DNA of 64,000 nt from Lucinisca nassula (GCA_963580285.1 OY757014.1:13468725-13532724); one strand, 5' to 3'. Counted from the first letter of the stretch, positions 32,515-44,120 are shown. Translations and numbers: made by a program. The notes: generated by a model from the letters alone, not told the origin.

Positions 32515-32551
32515 GCGATCAGAAAAGGAAATTCAGGTGGTTGTGCATGAG
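32515..32551 (+). CDS. ABCD3: ABCD3 exon 2
   Basis: The acceptor TTTTTTTTGTAG ends at 32514 and the donor GTAAGA starts at 32552. The 37 bases complete the split Met codon of exon 1 and encode RSEKEIQVVVHE, a short, charged, variable linker segment in ABCD3 proteins. The exon ends in phase 0, as needed by exon 3. The short length makes the call depend on phase, splice signals and position between recognised exons. Confidence 0.65.
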
Positions 32552-32586
32552 GTAAGAGCCTTTACAATGACTGTCTTATCCCTTAA

Positions 32587-32806
32587 CACTTTTTGTACCA
32601 AATGGAATCTTCCTCTTAATATATAGCAGGGGTCCATTTCAAAATTTAGGGGTGTCAGGTTGTGTTTTCATCAAAATTTATTTGGAAAATGACTGAACTT
32701 TCAGCAAACAGTGGAGGCCCTGATCAGACGCCGCATTCTGCGGCGTCTGATCAGGGCCTGCACTGTTTGCCAAGTACCCCTTTAGGTGTTTCCGGTACTA
32801 AATGAG
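32587..32806 (+). mobile_element. TTAA-hairpin MITE family B
   Basis: TTAA flanks at 32583 and 32807. Ends are CACTTTTTGTACCAAATGG and CCGGTACTAAATGAG. The central hairpin is formed by GCCCTGATCAGACGCCGCAT and its inverse around 32715-32760. Confidence 0.85.
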
Positions 32807-32993
32807 TTAAGCATAGTTCCAGATGGTATGACTTTCCTTATTTCTTGTCAGAAGTATATATTATGGGTGAGTGTTAGAATCGCCTCAGTGAGGCGGTGAG
32901 GAGATTCTGATATGTACACACAACATATGTTTTTATGACGATATAAGGAATAATGTTCCTAATTATCCTTATTACACCTTATATGGAACAGCA

Positions 32994-33371
32994 CAGTAAA
33001 TTTCCTATATTAAGACCACCTTTAAGACCACTTTTGAACAGTGCCAAAGGGGGTCTCTGACCAGAGGACGCTGTATGCAGAAAACACAAAGACAGAATAA
33101 CTGCAGCTTACTAAGCAGAAATAGCCTTAATTTTAGGTGGTCTTAACCCTTATCTTGCTGTTCACGACAACCTCTTTCTTTGCAAACAGTGTAGATCCAG
33201 ATCAGATGGCTTCTGAAGAAGCCATCTGATCAGGATCTGCACTGTTTGGCATTCATTTTATGAATTTGTAGCAATAAATTACATCAAGTAATTTGATTGG
33301 TTGATAGACAGAAATGGGTGTGGCTTAAATGAATATGCAGCAAGATAAGGGTTAAAAGCGGAATTTCACTG
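32994..33371. mobile_element. MITE family E (CAGTAAAATTCC type), split by a family A MITE
   Basis: It has inverted ends CAGTAAATTTCCTATATTAAG and CTTAA...GAATTTCACTG and the body AGACCACTTTTGAACAGTG. An uninterrupted relative at 57724-57929 shows the joined sequence. Confidence 0.8.
33147..33351 (+). mobile_element. TTAA-hairpin MITE family A, 205 bp, inserted in MITE family E
   Basis: TTAA at 33143-33146 and 33352-33355. Inverted ends are CCCTTATCTTGCTG and CAGCAAGATAAGGG. The central palindrome runs from GTGTAGATCCAGATCAGATGG to its inverse through TTCTGAAGAA. The family E copy at 57724-57929 has a single TTAA at this position, which proves the insertion and its target duplication. Confidence 0.92.
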
Positions 33372-33480
33372 TACATTCCTAACAGAAGGCATTTTCAAAG
33401 TATTTTTTCAACAGAAATAAGGCTTGACATTACCTGTGAACTGTCCGTCCGGCAGGCAGGTGATTCACATGAAATGTAAG

Positions 33481-33645
33481 AAGCCTCTGTGGTGCAGTGG
33501 TTACGCTCCTCGCTTTGTAAACCAGGGGTCGCAGGATCGATCCCGGGCTTCTCCAGACTTTCGGATGAGTCTTTAAACTGAGGTCCCGTCTCCTTATGAC
33601 CTTAGCTGTTTTAATGGGGCATAAAACTCAAACACTCACTCACTC
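33481..33645 (+). mobile_element. tRNA-derived SINE
   Basis: Head GTGGTGCAGTGGTTACGCTC (A box) and GCAGGATCGATCCCGGG (B box). The body with CTCCAGACTTTCGGATGAG and CTTAGCTGTTTTAATGGGGC is shared with 21265-21468. The tail is an ACTC repeat followed by a short direct repeat (CTCACATGAAATGTC twice). Confidence 0.78.
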
Positions 33646-33729
33646 ACATGAAATGTCTCACTCACATGAAATGTCAAGACTTATTTTTCTGACAAATAAA
33701 CAAATGTCATCTGCTCTATAACTTTCCTC

Positions 33730-33960
33730 AGTACTTGAAGGCTTAAAGTACCAGGATATATACTGTAAAAGTCCCAAAAATTTGGACACTTTGAGGACTT
33801 GCTGTAATTCTTGTTTCACGATCCGGCAAGGAGACCAACATTGCAAATGGAATGGCAAACAGTGTAGACCCTGATCAGGAGCAGCCTGATCTGAGTCTGC
33901 ACTGTTTGCTTAGGCCTATCTTTCCCAGTACTTGGGATCATTACGGTCACTTTGATAATG
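33730..33960 (-). mobile_element. Hairpin MITE family C
   Basis: Shares GGCAAACAGTGTAGACCCTG, AGTCTGCACTGTTTGC, the GGCCTAT block and a GTCCCAAAAATTTGGAC-type end with the copies at 38083 and 39001 (opposite orientation). Confidence 0.65.
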
Positions 33961-33965
33961 TTCTG

Positions 33966-34119
33966 CAGGGCTGGAAAATTCTTCAAAATTTCACTCATCC
34001 AACATGACCAAAAGTTTGTACATTTTGGTTAATTTCATGGGGAGTAGACAAAATCTTTACTTGTCCTGCAAAGTTTTTACTTGTCATGGTTAGTGGACAA
34101 ATAGAATTTTCCAGCCCTG
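33966..34119. mobile_element. 154-bp hAT-like MITE
   Basis: The perfect inverted ends CAGGGCTGGAAAATTC... / ...GAATTTTCCAGCCCTG are flanked by TTCTG on both sides (33961-33965 and 34120-34124). A degenerate relative lies at about 61965-62070. The CAGGG start suggests hAT, although only five duplicated bases are evident. Confidence 0.75.
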
Positions 34120-34124
34120 TTCTG

Positions 34125-35029
34125 GTCAAACTGTAGAGGACCCTCACGTATAATGATGGTATTAATTCTATAACATTTTGGCATTATAAAGAATTTGCTG
34201 CTGTACAGAAGCCCATAATTATTACTCCCAAGTTACAAATGTTTTGAACATTTGTTCAAACAGTGACCCTGAGACAATTCAAACAAATATCCACAACTTT
34301 TGTTTCTTGGAGTATTTACCAGTGGCAGTACTACAATATTCTTAATTGTCTTGAATATCTCATCTTGAGCTAAAGATTCAGTCCATTGGAGTTGTTGTAT
34401 AAATATAAGTTATTATGATTCTTGAAGGGGAACATGGTAACATATTCCCTGCCTGAGAGTGATATTTGCCCGAGCCATTAGACAAGGGCAAATATGGCTG
34501 TCCGGCGGGGAATATGATCACATCAAGAATCAATTTAATAACAAATTTGTTATACTGGAAAGCTTTTTGACAACATTTTGTACATTGCTGCAATGCTTTC
34601 CAAAGGATTCTTTTGTAGCCGAGGTCATCAGTAGTACATGTTTATGTGATGTCATCAAACGCACCCTTCTGCATGCACGAAGTTGACAGGGTTCGACATT
34701 AACCCAAGACTGATGGACATTGTCTAGTGGAAACCTGGTCCGGTCTAGTAAGGTCAGTGGCTGGCTGGTCTGAATGGTCCAGTTGAAAATCTGCCACCAA
34801 AGTTATTAAAATCCCTGTTTTAAACATTTATCATAAAATGAGTTTGTGCTTTCAGTTTGTTGCAGAAGATTTACCATCTGTGTAGATAAATAATAATGGA
34901 AATAATCTGATTACTGCAGAACTAATGTACATTTATCACTTCAGTATGATTTTCATCATTTCTTCGGTCCAGCTGAACTTAGTTCAGGTCCAGTGTATCC
35001 CAAGAGTACAGGACCACCTTGTCCACTTA
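34125..35029. other. Intronic sequence without a gene
   Basis: No exon was recognised. It includes a weak inverted repeat (ATGATTCTTGAAGGGGAACA near 34417 and its inverse near 34510-34536) that may be an old MITE. Confidence 0.5.
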
Positions 35030-35033
35030 TTAA

Positions 35034-35238
35034 CCCTTATCTTGCTGTTCACAACAACCCCTATCTTTGCAAACAGTGTAGATCCAGATCAGATGGCTTC
35101 TGAAGAAGCCATCTGATCAGGATCTACACTGTTTGGCATTCATTTTATGAATTTGTAGCAATAAATTACATAAAGTAATTTGATTGGTTGATAGACAGAA
35201 ATGGGTGTGGCTTAAATGAATATTCAGCAAGAGAAGGG
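35034..35238 (+). mobile_element. TTAA-hairpin MITE family A, 205 bp
   Basis: TTAA flanks at 35030 and 35239. The ends, central hairpin and the GATTGGTTGATAGACAGAAA segment match the copy at 33147. Confidence 0.9.
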
Positions 35239-35584
35239 TTAAAAAAGTTTATGTTGAACCCTGGTTGATCATGGTGCTCAGTGGGAAAAATCTTTACGCC
35301 ATGTTGGGATGAGAGTCAATGAAATAAATTACTGTTTGACTGAAAAACAATCAAAAGTTTTTATTTTGGAAATTATTGTGGTGCATGAAATTATTTTGCT
35401 TCTATTTCTTACCAACTGCAGTAAATCCAAGATGGCAGACATCGCAATTCAGTGAACGCAACACTATTAATGGGGTCCAAAGCAGAAACCATGTTGACTT
35501 GATAGATTTTGTAAGGTAACCGGGCGCTAAAAGCACATAGGGGCTACCCCAGAGGGAGAAACCATGTTAGTTAAACAACCATGT

Positions 35585-35935
35585 TATATCAAAACAAAAA
35601 TGTATAGATTATGTAGAAAAATGACCATTTTATGGTCATTTTTCTATATAATAATATACATTTTTGGGATCCATCTTGAAACTGTGTTATATTTAAAACC
35701 ATGTTATAACAAACTGCATTATAATGAGGCTCTAGTGTATATGGAAAATAATTGCCCTTATGCTGTCCAATCAAAAGCCTGGAAATTTTTTTGCAGTATA
35801 ACATTGAGTTCTTTCATTACTTAGGAGAGCTGACTGTAAATGTGCAGGCTTTTTAAAGGTTTTTGCTGAATGTGCATGTGAGGTTATATATATATATATA
35901 TATATATATACCACAACCTCTTTATAACACTGTTC
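35585..35935. repeat. Hairpin repeat around AGAAAAATGACCAT plus (TA)n tract
   Basis: GTAGAAAAATGACCATTTTA faces its inverse at 35607-35648. A TA run lies at about 35886-35911. Related pieces (ATAGAAAAATGACCATAAAC, AACATGGTTT) occur at 35925-36230 and 60325-60460. Confidence 0.6.
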
Positions 35936-35957
35936 ATTATAACATGGTTTGGAATGT

Positions 35958-36127
35958 TTGTTTGATTTGAGGTGTAACGTCCCCGTCAACACAATTTCGG
36001 TCATTTTGGAGACCTTGCTTCCAATTTTGTGGGACTCTTACCCGACATTGAGATGAAATGACTTCTCAATCCCTGTCGCCCAATAAAACCAGAAGGTTTA
36101 TATGCATGGACATGCCCACCCGTAGCA
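35958..36127 (-). mobile_element. 5'-truncated SINE-like family T copy with 12-bp target duplication
   Basis: GGTTTGGAATGT flanks it on both sides (35946-35957 and 36128-36139). The TTTGTTTGATTTG end is intact and the other end is cut short, as expected if the CAAA side is the 3' end of a retroposed RNA. Confidence 0.9.
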
Positions 36128-36270
36128 GGTTTGGAATGTAATACAGTTTAAAGATGGATCCCAAAATTTTAGAGATTATATAGAAAAATGACCATAAACA
36201 GATAGATGGGCATTTTTCTATACAGTCAAACTTCAATAACTCGAACACTTCTGGGACCATGAAAATTTAA

Positions 36271-36475
36271 CCCTTGTCCTGCTGAACCTGGACATGTCTT
36301 ATCTTTCAAACAATGTAGATCCAGATCAGGTGGCTTCTGAAGAAGCCATCTGATCAGGATCTACATTGTTTGTCATTTAGATAGTGATTTTGTTGCAATG
36401 ATTTGCATCAAGTAATCTGATTGGTTGATAATTGGTAGTGGGTGTGGCATATTTAAATATTCAGCAGGTCAAGGG
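36271..36475 (+). mobile_element. TTAA-hairpin MITE family A, 205 bp
   Basis: TTAA flanks at 36267 and 36476. The ends CCCTTGTCCTGCTG and CAGCAGGTCAAGGG are diverged versions of the family terminus, and the central palindrome is intact. Confidence 0.9.
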
Positions 36476-36596
36476 TTAAGATAGGGGTAGTTCAAATTAC
36501 TGAGGTTTCCTCATAGTGCCATGTCATGAGGGCTAAAAGGGGATCACTTTGGGATATCTTTACAGTCTTCTATAGAAGAAAGGTGTATTGTGCGTT

Positions 36597-36900
36597 TGTT
36601 TGTTTCTTTGATTGATTTGAGGTTTAATTTCCCCGACAACACTGTGTAGGTCATTTTGGAGATGAAGCTTCCAATTTTATGGGATTTTACCCGACACTGA
36701 GATGAAATGACATCTCAAGCCCTGTTGCCCAATGAAACCAATAGGATTTACAAGCATGGATGGGAGACTCGCACCGCTTTGCCATGGCAGGCTTATAATC
36801 CTCTAAGTGGTTTACCACTACTCGTGTGCGATCGTTTTCAGCTCTGTGTGGAAGCATCATGCAGCCCATCTATTTCTTGAAGCCCTGATGGACGGGGGCC
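36597..36900 (-). mobile_element. SINE-like family T copy
   Basis: Nearly full length, from the TTTGTTTGTTTCTTTGATTG tail side to GAAGCCCTGATGGACGGGGGC. Confidence 0.85.
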
Positions 36901-36992
36901 TCGTGTATTGTGAGTACTCATTAGAGGCAATTCTAATGAGTACACACAACATACCTTTTCAAGATAAAATGAGAAAAAAATCCTTGTATTAT

Positions 36993-37197
36993 CTCTTATC
37001 CTGCTGTTCACAACAACCCCTATCTTTCGAAACAGTGTAGATCCAGATCAGATGGCTTCTGAAGAAGCCATCTGATCAGGATCTACACTGTTTGACATTC
37101 AGTTTATGAATTTCTAGGAATAAATTACATAAAGTAATCTGATTGGTTCAAAGTCAGAAATGGGTGTGGCTAATCTGAATATTCAGCAAGAGAAGGG
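36993..37197 (+). mobile_element. Hairpin MITE family A, 205 bp, flanked by TTAT
   Basis: Same length and structure as the TTAA copies, but both flanks read TTAT (36989-36992, 37198-37201). This suggests use of a variant target. Confidence 0.85.
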
Positions 37198-37345
37198 TTA
37201 TTGTAAATATATGGGTATCTGGAGATTTGGGACATTTTCTCAAGGGACTTCAGAACTAGTTTGAAATAGCCAAAGTAAAAAATTATGCGTCTTCGAGCTG
37301 TATTTTTCATTGTTAGATATAACACGGAGTCAGTTGTATAATTAA

Positions 37346-37541
37346 CCCTTCTCTTGCTGAATATTTATTTAAGCCACACCCATTTCTGTCTATCAACCAA
37401 TCAAATTACTTGATGTAATTAATGGCTACAAACTCAAAAACAGAATGCCAAACAGTGTAGATCCTGATGAGAAGCAATCTGTTCTGGATCTGCAATGTTT
37501 GCAAAGATAGGGGTTGTCGTGAACAGCATGATTAGTGATAA
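37346..37541 (-). mobile_element. Hairpin MITE family A, worn right end
   Basis: The left flank is TTAA and the terminus CCCTTCTCTTGCTG. The hairpin core is disturbed (GATGAGAAGCAATCTGTTCTG) and the right end decayed. Confidence 0.75.
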
Positions 37542-37615
37542 CAGGGTTTCTGCACAAGACCAAAACAATACTGGTGTAAAGAGGTTTTGATGTATTGATC
37601 TTTGCAGCAATTTAA

Positions 37616-37808
37616 CCCCTATCCCACTGCATAAATTAATTTAGCCACACCCATTTACATTTTACCCAATCAAACTACTTGATGTAATTTATTCATTCAA
37701 ATTCACAAACTGAATGACAAACAGTGTAGATCCTGATCAGATGGATTCTTCATCTGATCTGGATCTTCACTGCAAAGGCAGGGTTTGTTATGAACAGCAG
37801 GATAAGGG
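37616..37808 (-). mobile_element. Hairpin MITE family A, shortened core
   Basis: The left flank is TTAA at 37612. The core is reduced to GATGGATTCTTCATCTGATC. The right end CAGGATAAGGGTTTAA is close to the family terminus. Confidence 0.75.
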
Positions 37809-38082
37809 TTTAAAAGGAGCTATGTTGGCTGTCACTGTTTTGACCATAACTAAGCATAGCAAAGGAAATACCTGGGAGCAATTTAAAAAGAAAGATTTTA
37901 TCTCTGGTTTGTCTAAAGGCTGTTAAGAAAGGTTTCCATGGATTGAATTGTTGGTTATCAAAATAAATGTCATTTTCACCAAAATAAGCACACAGTTTGA
38001 TGTGCTTGGACATATTCTTACTACATGCACTTTGAATGCATGCTGTTAGGGCATACCATAGTGTTCCTAATTACTGCCAGGA

Positions 38083-38285
38083 ACAGATAGGCCTAAGCAA
38101 ACAGTGCAGACCCAGATCAAACTGCTCCTTCTGCTCCAGAAGGAGCAGTCTGATGAGGGTCTTCACTGTTTGCCATTCCGTCTGCACCTTTGGACTCCTT
38201 GCAGGATCATGAAACAAATTTGTTAATAATTTAGGAGAATTACAGCAAGCCAACAAGGTGTTCGAATTTTTAGGAGTTTTCTGAT
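38083..38285 (+). mobile_element. Hairpin MITE family C
   Basis: GAACAGATAGGCCTAAGCAA, then a core palindrome around TGCTCCTTCTGCTCCAGAAGGAGCA (38125-38150 area), then TTTGCCATTCCGTCTGCACC and TTTTTAGGAGTTTTCTG. A second copy is at 39001-39190. Confidence 0.7.
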
Positions 38286-38564
38286 TATCATGAAATATTT
38301 TCCATGGTCATTCTTCCCTTTCTGCTGATTCAAGAAGTGTAGAGTTGTCCGTTTACAGGGAAGTAATATCCACTATGCTAGGTTAACCAGGGTGTGCTCT
38401 ACCTTTGCAAACAATAAACATCTGGATTGTATGGCTTCTGGAAAAGTGCCATCGTATCTGGATCTTCACTGTTATGTCATTCAATAGGTGAATAAATAGG
38501 AATAGAATTACACCAAGTACCAGCAATAGTCAAACTGGGTTGGGCAAAATTAATTATTCATCCC

Positions 38565-38870
38565 ACCCATCGGTGCTTGAAGAAATAGATTGGGCTGCAT
38601 GATGCTTCCACGCAGAGCTTACACCAACCACACGTGAATACCGGAAAATCGCTTTGAGGTTCTAAGCCAGTCCAGGAAAAGTGGTGCGTGTCGGACCACT
38701 TATGCTTATAAACCCTGTTGGTTTCATTGGGTGGCAGGGCTTGAGATGTCATTTCATCTCAATGTTGGGTAAAAGACTCACAAAATTGGAAGCAATGTCT
38801 CCAAAATGACCTATAAAGTGTTAACGGGGATGTTAAACCTCAAATCAAACAAAAAACAAAACAAAACAAA
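38565..38870 (+). mobile_element. SINE-like family T copy, plus orientation
   Basis: Runs from CACCCATCGGTGCTTGAAGA to AACGGGGATGTTAAACCTCA, with tail ATCAAACAAAAAACAAAACA. Confidence 0.85.
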
Positions 38871-39000
38871 GGTTATGGTAGCTGCTTAGAAAGATTAGGC
38901 CTATGCTCAGGGAAAAGTGTACAACTGACCAGCTCCATAATTATGATCATACTCTTCAAAACAAAACTAAAGCTTTAGGTATTGTAATCCTAAGTAATTT

Positions 39001-39190
39001 GGAACAGATAGGCCTAAGCAAACAATGCAGATCCACATGAGAAGTCTAATCGGGGTCTACACCATTTGCCATTCTGTTTGTACCTTTTGCATTTATGCAT
39101 TCCACGCTGGATTGTGGAATAACTTTGTTAAAATTTTAGGAGAATTACAACCAGTCCTAAAGATGTCCAAATTTTGGGGATTTTTACGGT
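39001..39190 (+). mobile_element. Hairpin MITE family C, core partly deleted
   Basis: It begins GGAACAGATAGGCCTAAGCA like the copy at 38083. The core is shortened (GATCCACATGAGAAGTCTAA) and it ends AAATTTTGGGGATTTTTACGG. Confidence 0.65.
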
Positions 39191-39197
39191 TAGTGTC

Positions 39198-39394
39198 CTG
39201 GGGCCAGTTGTTCAAAACTAACGACGTCGTTAGTTAACGTATCGTTAAAACTTTGATCATTAGATATGGCAAATATGCAGAAATTTTTGCTGAAAAAATA
39301 CCAAAATTTTCAATATTGTACTTGCTAGAAGAGTTAACAATATGACCACTAACGAGCTCGTTAAGCTAACAATGCTTTGAACAACTGGCCCCAG
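39198..39394. mobile_element. 197-bp TIR MITE, CTGGGGCCAGTTGTTCAAA type
   Basis: Perfect 19-base inverted ends CTGGGGCCAGTTGTTCAAA and TTTGAACAACTGGCCCCAG, with subterminal palindromes (ACGACGTCGT, ACGAGCTCGT). No clear target duplication was seen. Confidence 0.8.
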
Positions 39395-40165
39395 TTTGCT
39401 ATCTCAAGGTAGCAACATCATAAATTGTATTTATCAAACAACATGCTATATTTGATTTTATGGTTGAATGCTGCCAATGAAAATTATAAAAAACACAAAT
39501 TATTGTCCCATCAGGTACAGGGGAAAATATTTTCATTAATTTTTAATGGATACACTGCCAGGGGAGAAAAATCTTTCAAATATATATTTTTGTCTTCCTT
39601 ATCAAGAAGATTCTACTCTCAGTCCTCCAACTGCTACATAAATTCCAAGAGCAGATGACTATCTGATTTTTTAAAAATATTTTTAAGAGTAAATAAGGCT
39701 GGACATTACATGTGAATTCTCTGCCATGCAGAAGATTCACATGTAATGTTAAATAGAATCGGAGGCAATGATCAGGAATCAATACAATAAACCGACAGCT
39801 CCCATCAGAGACACCAAAGGGAAAGAAACACGCACATGAAATTACTAGACCCTAATGGTTACATTAATAGTGGAAAGCCAAAAGGACAGTTACTTTCCTA
39901 CAAAATGGCCAATTAGCTATCCAAAACAAAAAAAATACAAGCAATACCCACACTCAAAGACAAACCATAACAAAAAGAAACCGCGATGGAAGAACCAAGA
40001 ACCACCTTGGAACGATCAGTGAAACGAATTCCTCTTGGGGGCTTAAATCAGTTTTAGGCTGCCACAATCCTGGCCCTTACTTCCATCACGATTTAGACAA
40101 ATAATTTTTCAGTTCACAATCATGTAAGCCTTATTTGGACTTTGAAAATCTCGTCTGCCAGTTGT

Positions 40166-40436
40166 GATCGATTGATTTGAGGTTTAACTTCACCCGTCAA
40201 CACTGTATTGGTCATTTTGGAGACTTTGCTTCCAATTTTGTGGAACTTTTACTGGGCATTGAGATGAAATGACATCTCAAGCCCTGTCGCCCAATGAAAC
40301 CAATAGGATTTATAAGCATGGACGGTCAGACTCGCATCACTTTGCCTGGGCAGGTTTAAAACCTCTAAGCGGTTTACCAGTACTTGGGTGCCTTTGGTTT
40401 CAGCTCTGTTTCTTCAAGGCCCGATGTGTGGGGGCC
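40166..40436 (-). mobile_element. SINE-like family T copy
   Basis: From GATTGATTTGAGGTTTAACT to TTCAAGGCCCGATGTGTGGG, with a 5'-side deletion near CAGCTCTG. Confidence 0.82.
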
Positions 40437-40525
40437 GTACTCTGGCAGTTGTGATTAGCAGGCTAAAGGTTACAGGAAAGAATTTGGTCCTTTGTTCATT
40501 GAAGAGTAGACCTTTTTTCAGGCGG

Positions 40526-40561
<36 letters not shown>

Positions 40562-40584
40562 GGGGGGGGGGGGGGGGGGGGGGT
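40526..40584. repeat. Poly-G tract
   Basis: About 55 G with two T interruptions. It could form G-quadruplexes, and its length in the assembly may be unreliable. Confidence 0.95.
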
Positions 40585-41189
40585 GGGGGAGGGGTTCAGT
40601 TATAGAGAAAAATCATAACTAGTGTTTTAGCCCAGTAGCCTGATACCTATACAAAAAGAACATTTACCTATGCAAATAGTGTAGATCCAGATGAGAATAA
40701 TGAGCTATCTCATCAGGCTCTAAACTGTAAGTCATCCTGTAAATGATGACAAGAAAAGTCCATTTCAGAAACTTAACCCATTTAGTACTGGTGTAACGGT
40801 CAGTTTCTTCCCCCGACCCGGTTCTTCCCCAGGGAAGAACTGGACCGGCCCATTTCTTCCCCGGGGAAAGAAATGGGCCAGCCCGTTTCTTCCCCACCTA
40901 GTCAGTTTCTTCCCCACCAGAATTTTTTTTCAGAACCATAGTCAACGAGTAATTTTCAGCTCACAATTTGTTATAAATGAGAAGAGACCATTCTGAATAA
41001 GTTCTGAGTCCTTTTAGCTTGAATGACAAAATTTGCACTATGCTACACCATTCATGGAGATGCAATAAAATATGCATCCCAAATCAAGCATCTTTGATGA
41101 ATTTTCTTTGCTTTTTAAAATATAAATTAGTATTAACTAAACAGATATAATAATCAACAAATGTTTGGCACTTAAATCTAAATAGAATT

Positions 41190-44120
41190 TGGAGACTGGG
41201 GGTGGGGAAGAACTTTGACGACCCAGTTCATCCCCACCCCAGATGTTTCTGTCAATTAATAATTCTTGTGATCAATTTCCTTTGCATTTTAAGACAAATG
41301 GAATAAACTAAAAAGATATAATAAGCAGCAAATGTTTGGAGCTCAAATCTAAATAGAATTTGGAGACTGGGGGTGGGGAAGAACTGGGCCGGCCCTTTTC
41401 TTCCCCATCCCAGATTTTTCTGTTTACAAAAAATTCTTGTGATAAATTTTCTTCGCTTTTTTAGACATAAATTGGTAGAAACTAAAAAGATATAATAAGC
41501 AACAAATGTTTGGAGCTAAAATCTAAATAGAATTTAGAGACTGGGGGTGGGGAAGAACTGGGCCAGCCCATTTCTTCCCACCCCAGATTTTTCTGTTTAA
41601 AAAAAATCCTTGTGATAAATTTTCTTCGCTTTTTAAGACTTAAATTGGTATAAACTAAAAAGATATAATAAACAACAAATGTTTGGAGCTTAAATCTAAA
41701 TAGAATTAGGGGACTTGGGGTGGGGAAGAACTAGGCCGACCCATTTCTTCCCCACCCCAGATTTTTCTGTTTACAAAAAAATCTTGTGATAAATTTTCTT
41801 CGCTTTTTAAGACATAAATTGGTATAAACTAAAAAGATATAATAATCAACAAAAGTGTGGAGCTCAAATCTAAATAGAATTTGGAGACTGGGGGTGGGGA
41901 AGAACTGGGCCGGCCCTTTTCTTCCCCATCCCAGATATTTCTGTTTACAAAAAATTCTTGTGATAAATTTTCTTCCCTTTTTTAGACATAAATTGGTAGA
42001 AACTAAAAAGATATAATAAGCAACAAATGTTTGGAGCTAAAATCTAAATAGAATTTAGAGACTGGGGGTGGGGAAGAACTGGGCCAGCCCATTTCTTCCC
42101 ACCCCAGATTTTTCTGTTTAAAAAAAATCCTTGTGATAAATTTTCTTCGCTTTTTAAGACTTCAATTGGTAAAAACTAAAAAGATATAATAAACAACAAA
42201 TGTTTTGAGCTTAAATCTAAATAGAATTTGGGGACTGGGGTTGGGGAAGAACTAGGCCGACCCATTTCTTCCCCACCCCAGATTTTTCTGTTTACAAAAA
42301 AATCTTGTGATAAATTTTCTTCGCTTTTTAAGACATAAATTGGTATAAACTAAAAAGATATAATAATCAACAAAAGTGTGGAGCTCAAATCTAAATAGAA
42401 TTTGGAGACTGGGGATGGGGAAGAACTGGGTCGGCCCTTTTCTTCCCCATCCCAGATTTTTTTGTTTACAAAAAAATTCTTGTGATAAATTTTCTTCCCT
42501 TTTTTAGAAATAAATTGGTATAAACTAAAAAGATATAATAAGCAACAAATGTTTGGAGCTAAAATCTAAATAGAATTTGGAGATGGGGGGTGGGGAAGAA
42601 CTGGGCCAGCCCATTTCTTCCCCACCCCAGATTTTTCTGTTTACAAAAAATTCTTATGATAAATTTTCTTTGCTTTTTAAGACATAAATCGGTATTAACT
42701 AAACGGATATAATTAGCAAAAACTGTTTGGCACTCAAATCTAAATAGAATTTGGAGACTTGGGGGTGGGGAAGAACTGGGTCGGGCCAGTTCTTCTCCAC
42801 CCCAGATGTTTCTGTTTACTTATAATTCTTGTAATAAATTTCCTTTGCCTTTTAAGACCAAAATTGGTATAAACTAAAAAGTTATAATAAAAAACAAATG
42901 TTTGGAGCTCAAATCTAAATAGAATTTGGAGATTGGGGGTGGGGGAAGGACTGTGCCGGCCTAGTTCTTTTCCACCACAGACACCTTAAACATCATAATT
43001 GATTTAATTGTACATCACTACACAAGGTAGGGGAAGAAACGGCTCGCCCCAGTTTTTCACCACCTCAGACATCTTCAGTGATATATCTGACATAACTGAC
43101 AACACTACCCAGGGGTGGGGAAGAAACGAGCTGGCCCAGTTCTTCCCCACCCCAGACACCTTCAACGTCATAATTGACTTAACAGTACAACACTTACCAA
43201 GGGTGGGAAAGAAACGGACCGGCCCAGTTCTTCCCCACCCAAGACATCTTCAGCAATATAGCTGACATAACTGTACAACACTACCGAAGGGTGGGGAAGA
43301 AACAGGCCGGCCCAGTTCTTCCACACCCCCTGTCTCCGAATTATATTGACATTTAAGTTCCAAACAATTGTTGCTTATTATATCTCTTTAGTTAATACCA
43401 ATGTATCTCAAGAATTTTTAGTAAACAGAAAAATCTGGGGTGGGGAAGAAACGGGCTGGCCCAGTCTTCCCCAGCCCCAGTCTCCAAATTCTATTAAGAT
43501 TTTAGCTCCAAACATTCAGTGCTTATTGTATCTGTTTAGTTTATGCCAATTTATGTCTTAAAGAGCAAAGGAAATTTATCACCAGAATTATCAGTAAGCA
43601 GAAACAATGGTGGGTGGGGAAGAACTGGGTCAGCCCAGTTCTTCCCCACCCCAGCCTCCAAGTTCTATTGATATTAGAGCTCCAAACATTTGTTGCTTAT
43701 TATATCTTTTTAGTTTATACCAATTTTTGTCCTAAAAAGCAAAGGAAATTTATCACAAGAATTGTTAGTAAACAGAAACATTTGGGGTGGGGAAGAACTG
43801 GGCCGGCCCAGTTCTTCCCCACCCTCAGTCTCCGGATTTTATTGAAATTTTAGGGCCAAGCATTTGTTGCTTATTATTATATCTCTGTAGTTAATTCCAA
43901 TTTATGTCTTTAAAAGTGAAGAACATCTATCACAAGAAATTTTAGCAAACAGAAAAATCCCGTGTGGGGAAGAACTGGGCAGGCCCAGTTCTTCCCCGAG
44001 GAAGAAATGGGCGGGCCCAGTTCTTCCCCACCCCCACTTTCCAAATTATATTTAGATTGGAGCACTAAAGAGTTGTTGCTTATTATATCTGTTTAGTTAA
44101 TACCAATTAATGGCATAAAA
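41190..44120. repeat. 174-bp satellite array that reverses orientation
   Basis: The motif GGTGGGGAAG recurs at 41201, 41372, 41546, 41719, 41893, 42067, 42239, 42413, 42589, 42764 and 42938, a period of 171-176. From about 43330 to 44120 the same monomer runs in the opposite direction (about five units). Between them, 42970-43330 holds a different unit of about 90 bases (ATAACTGACAACACTAC type). Each monomer contains GGGGAAGAACTGGGCC and its inverse, so each is itself a hairpin. Confidence 0.93.
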
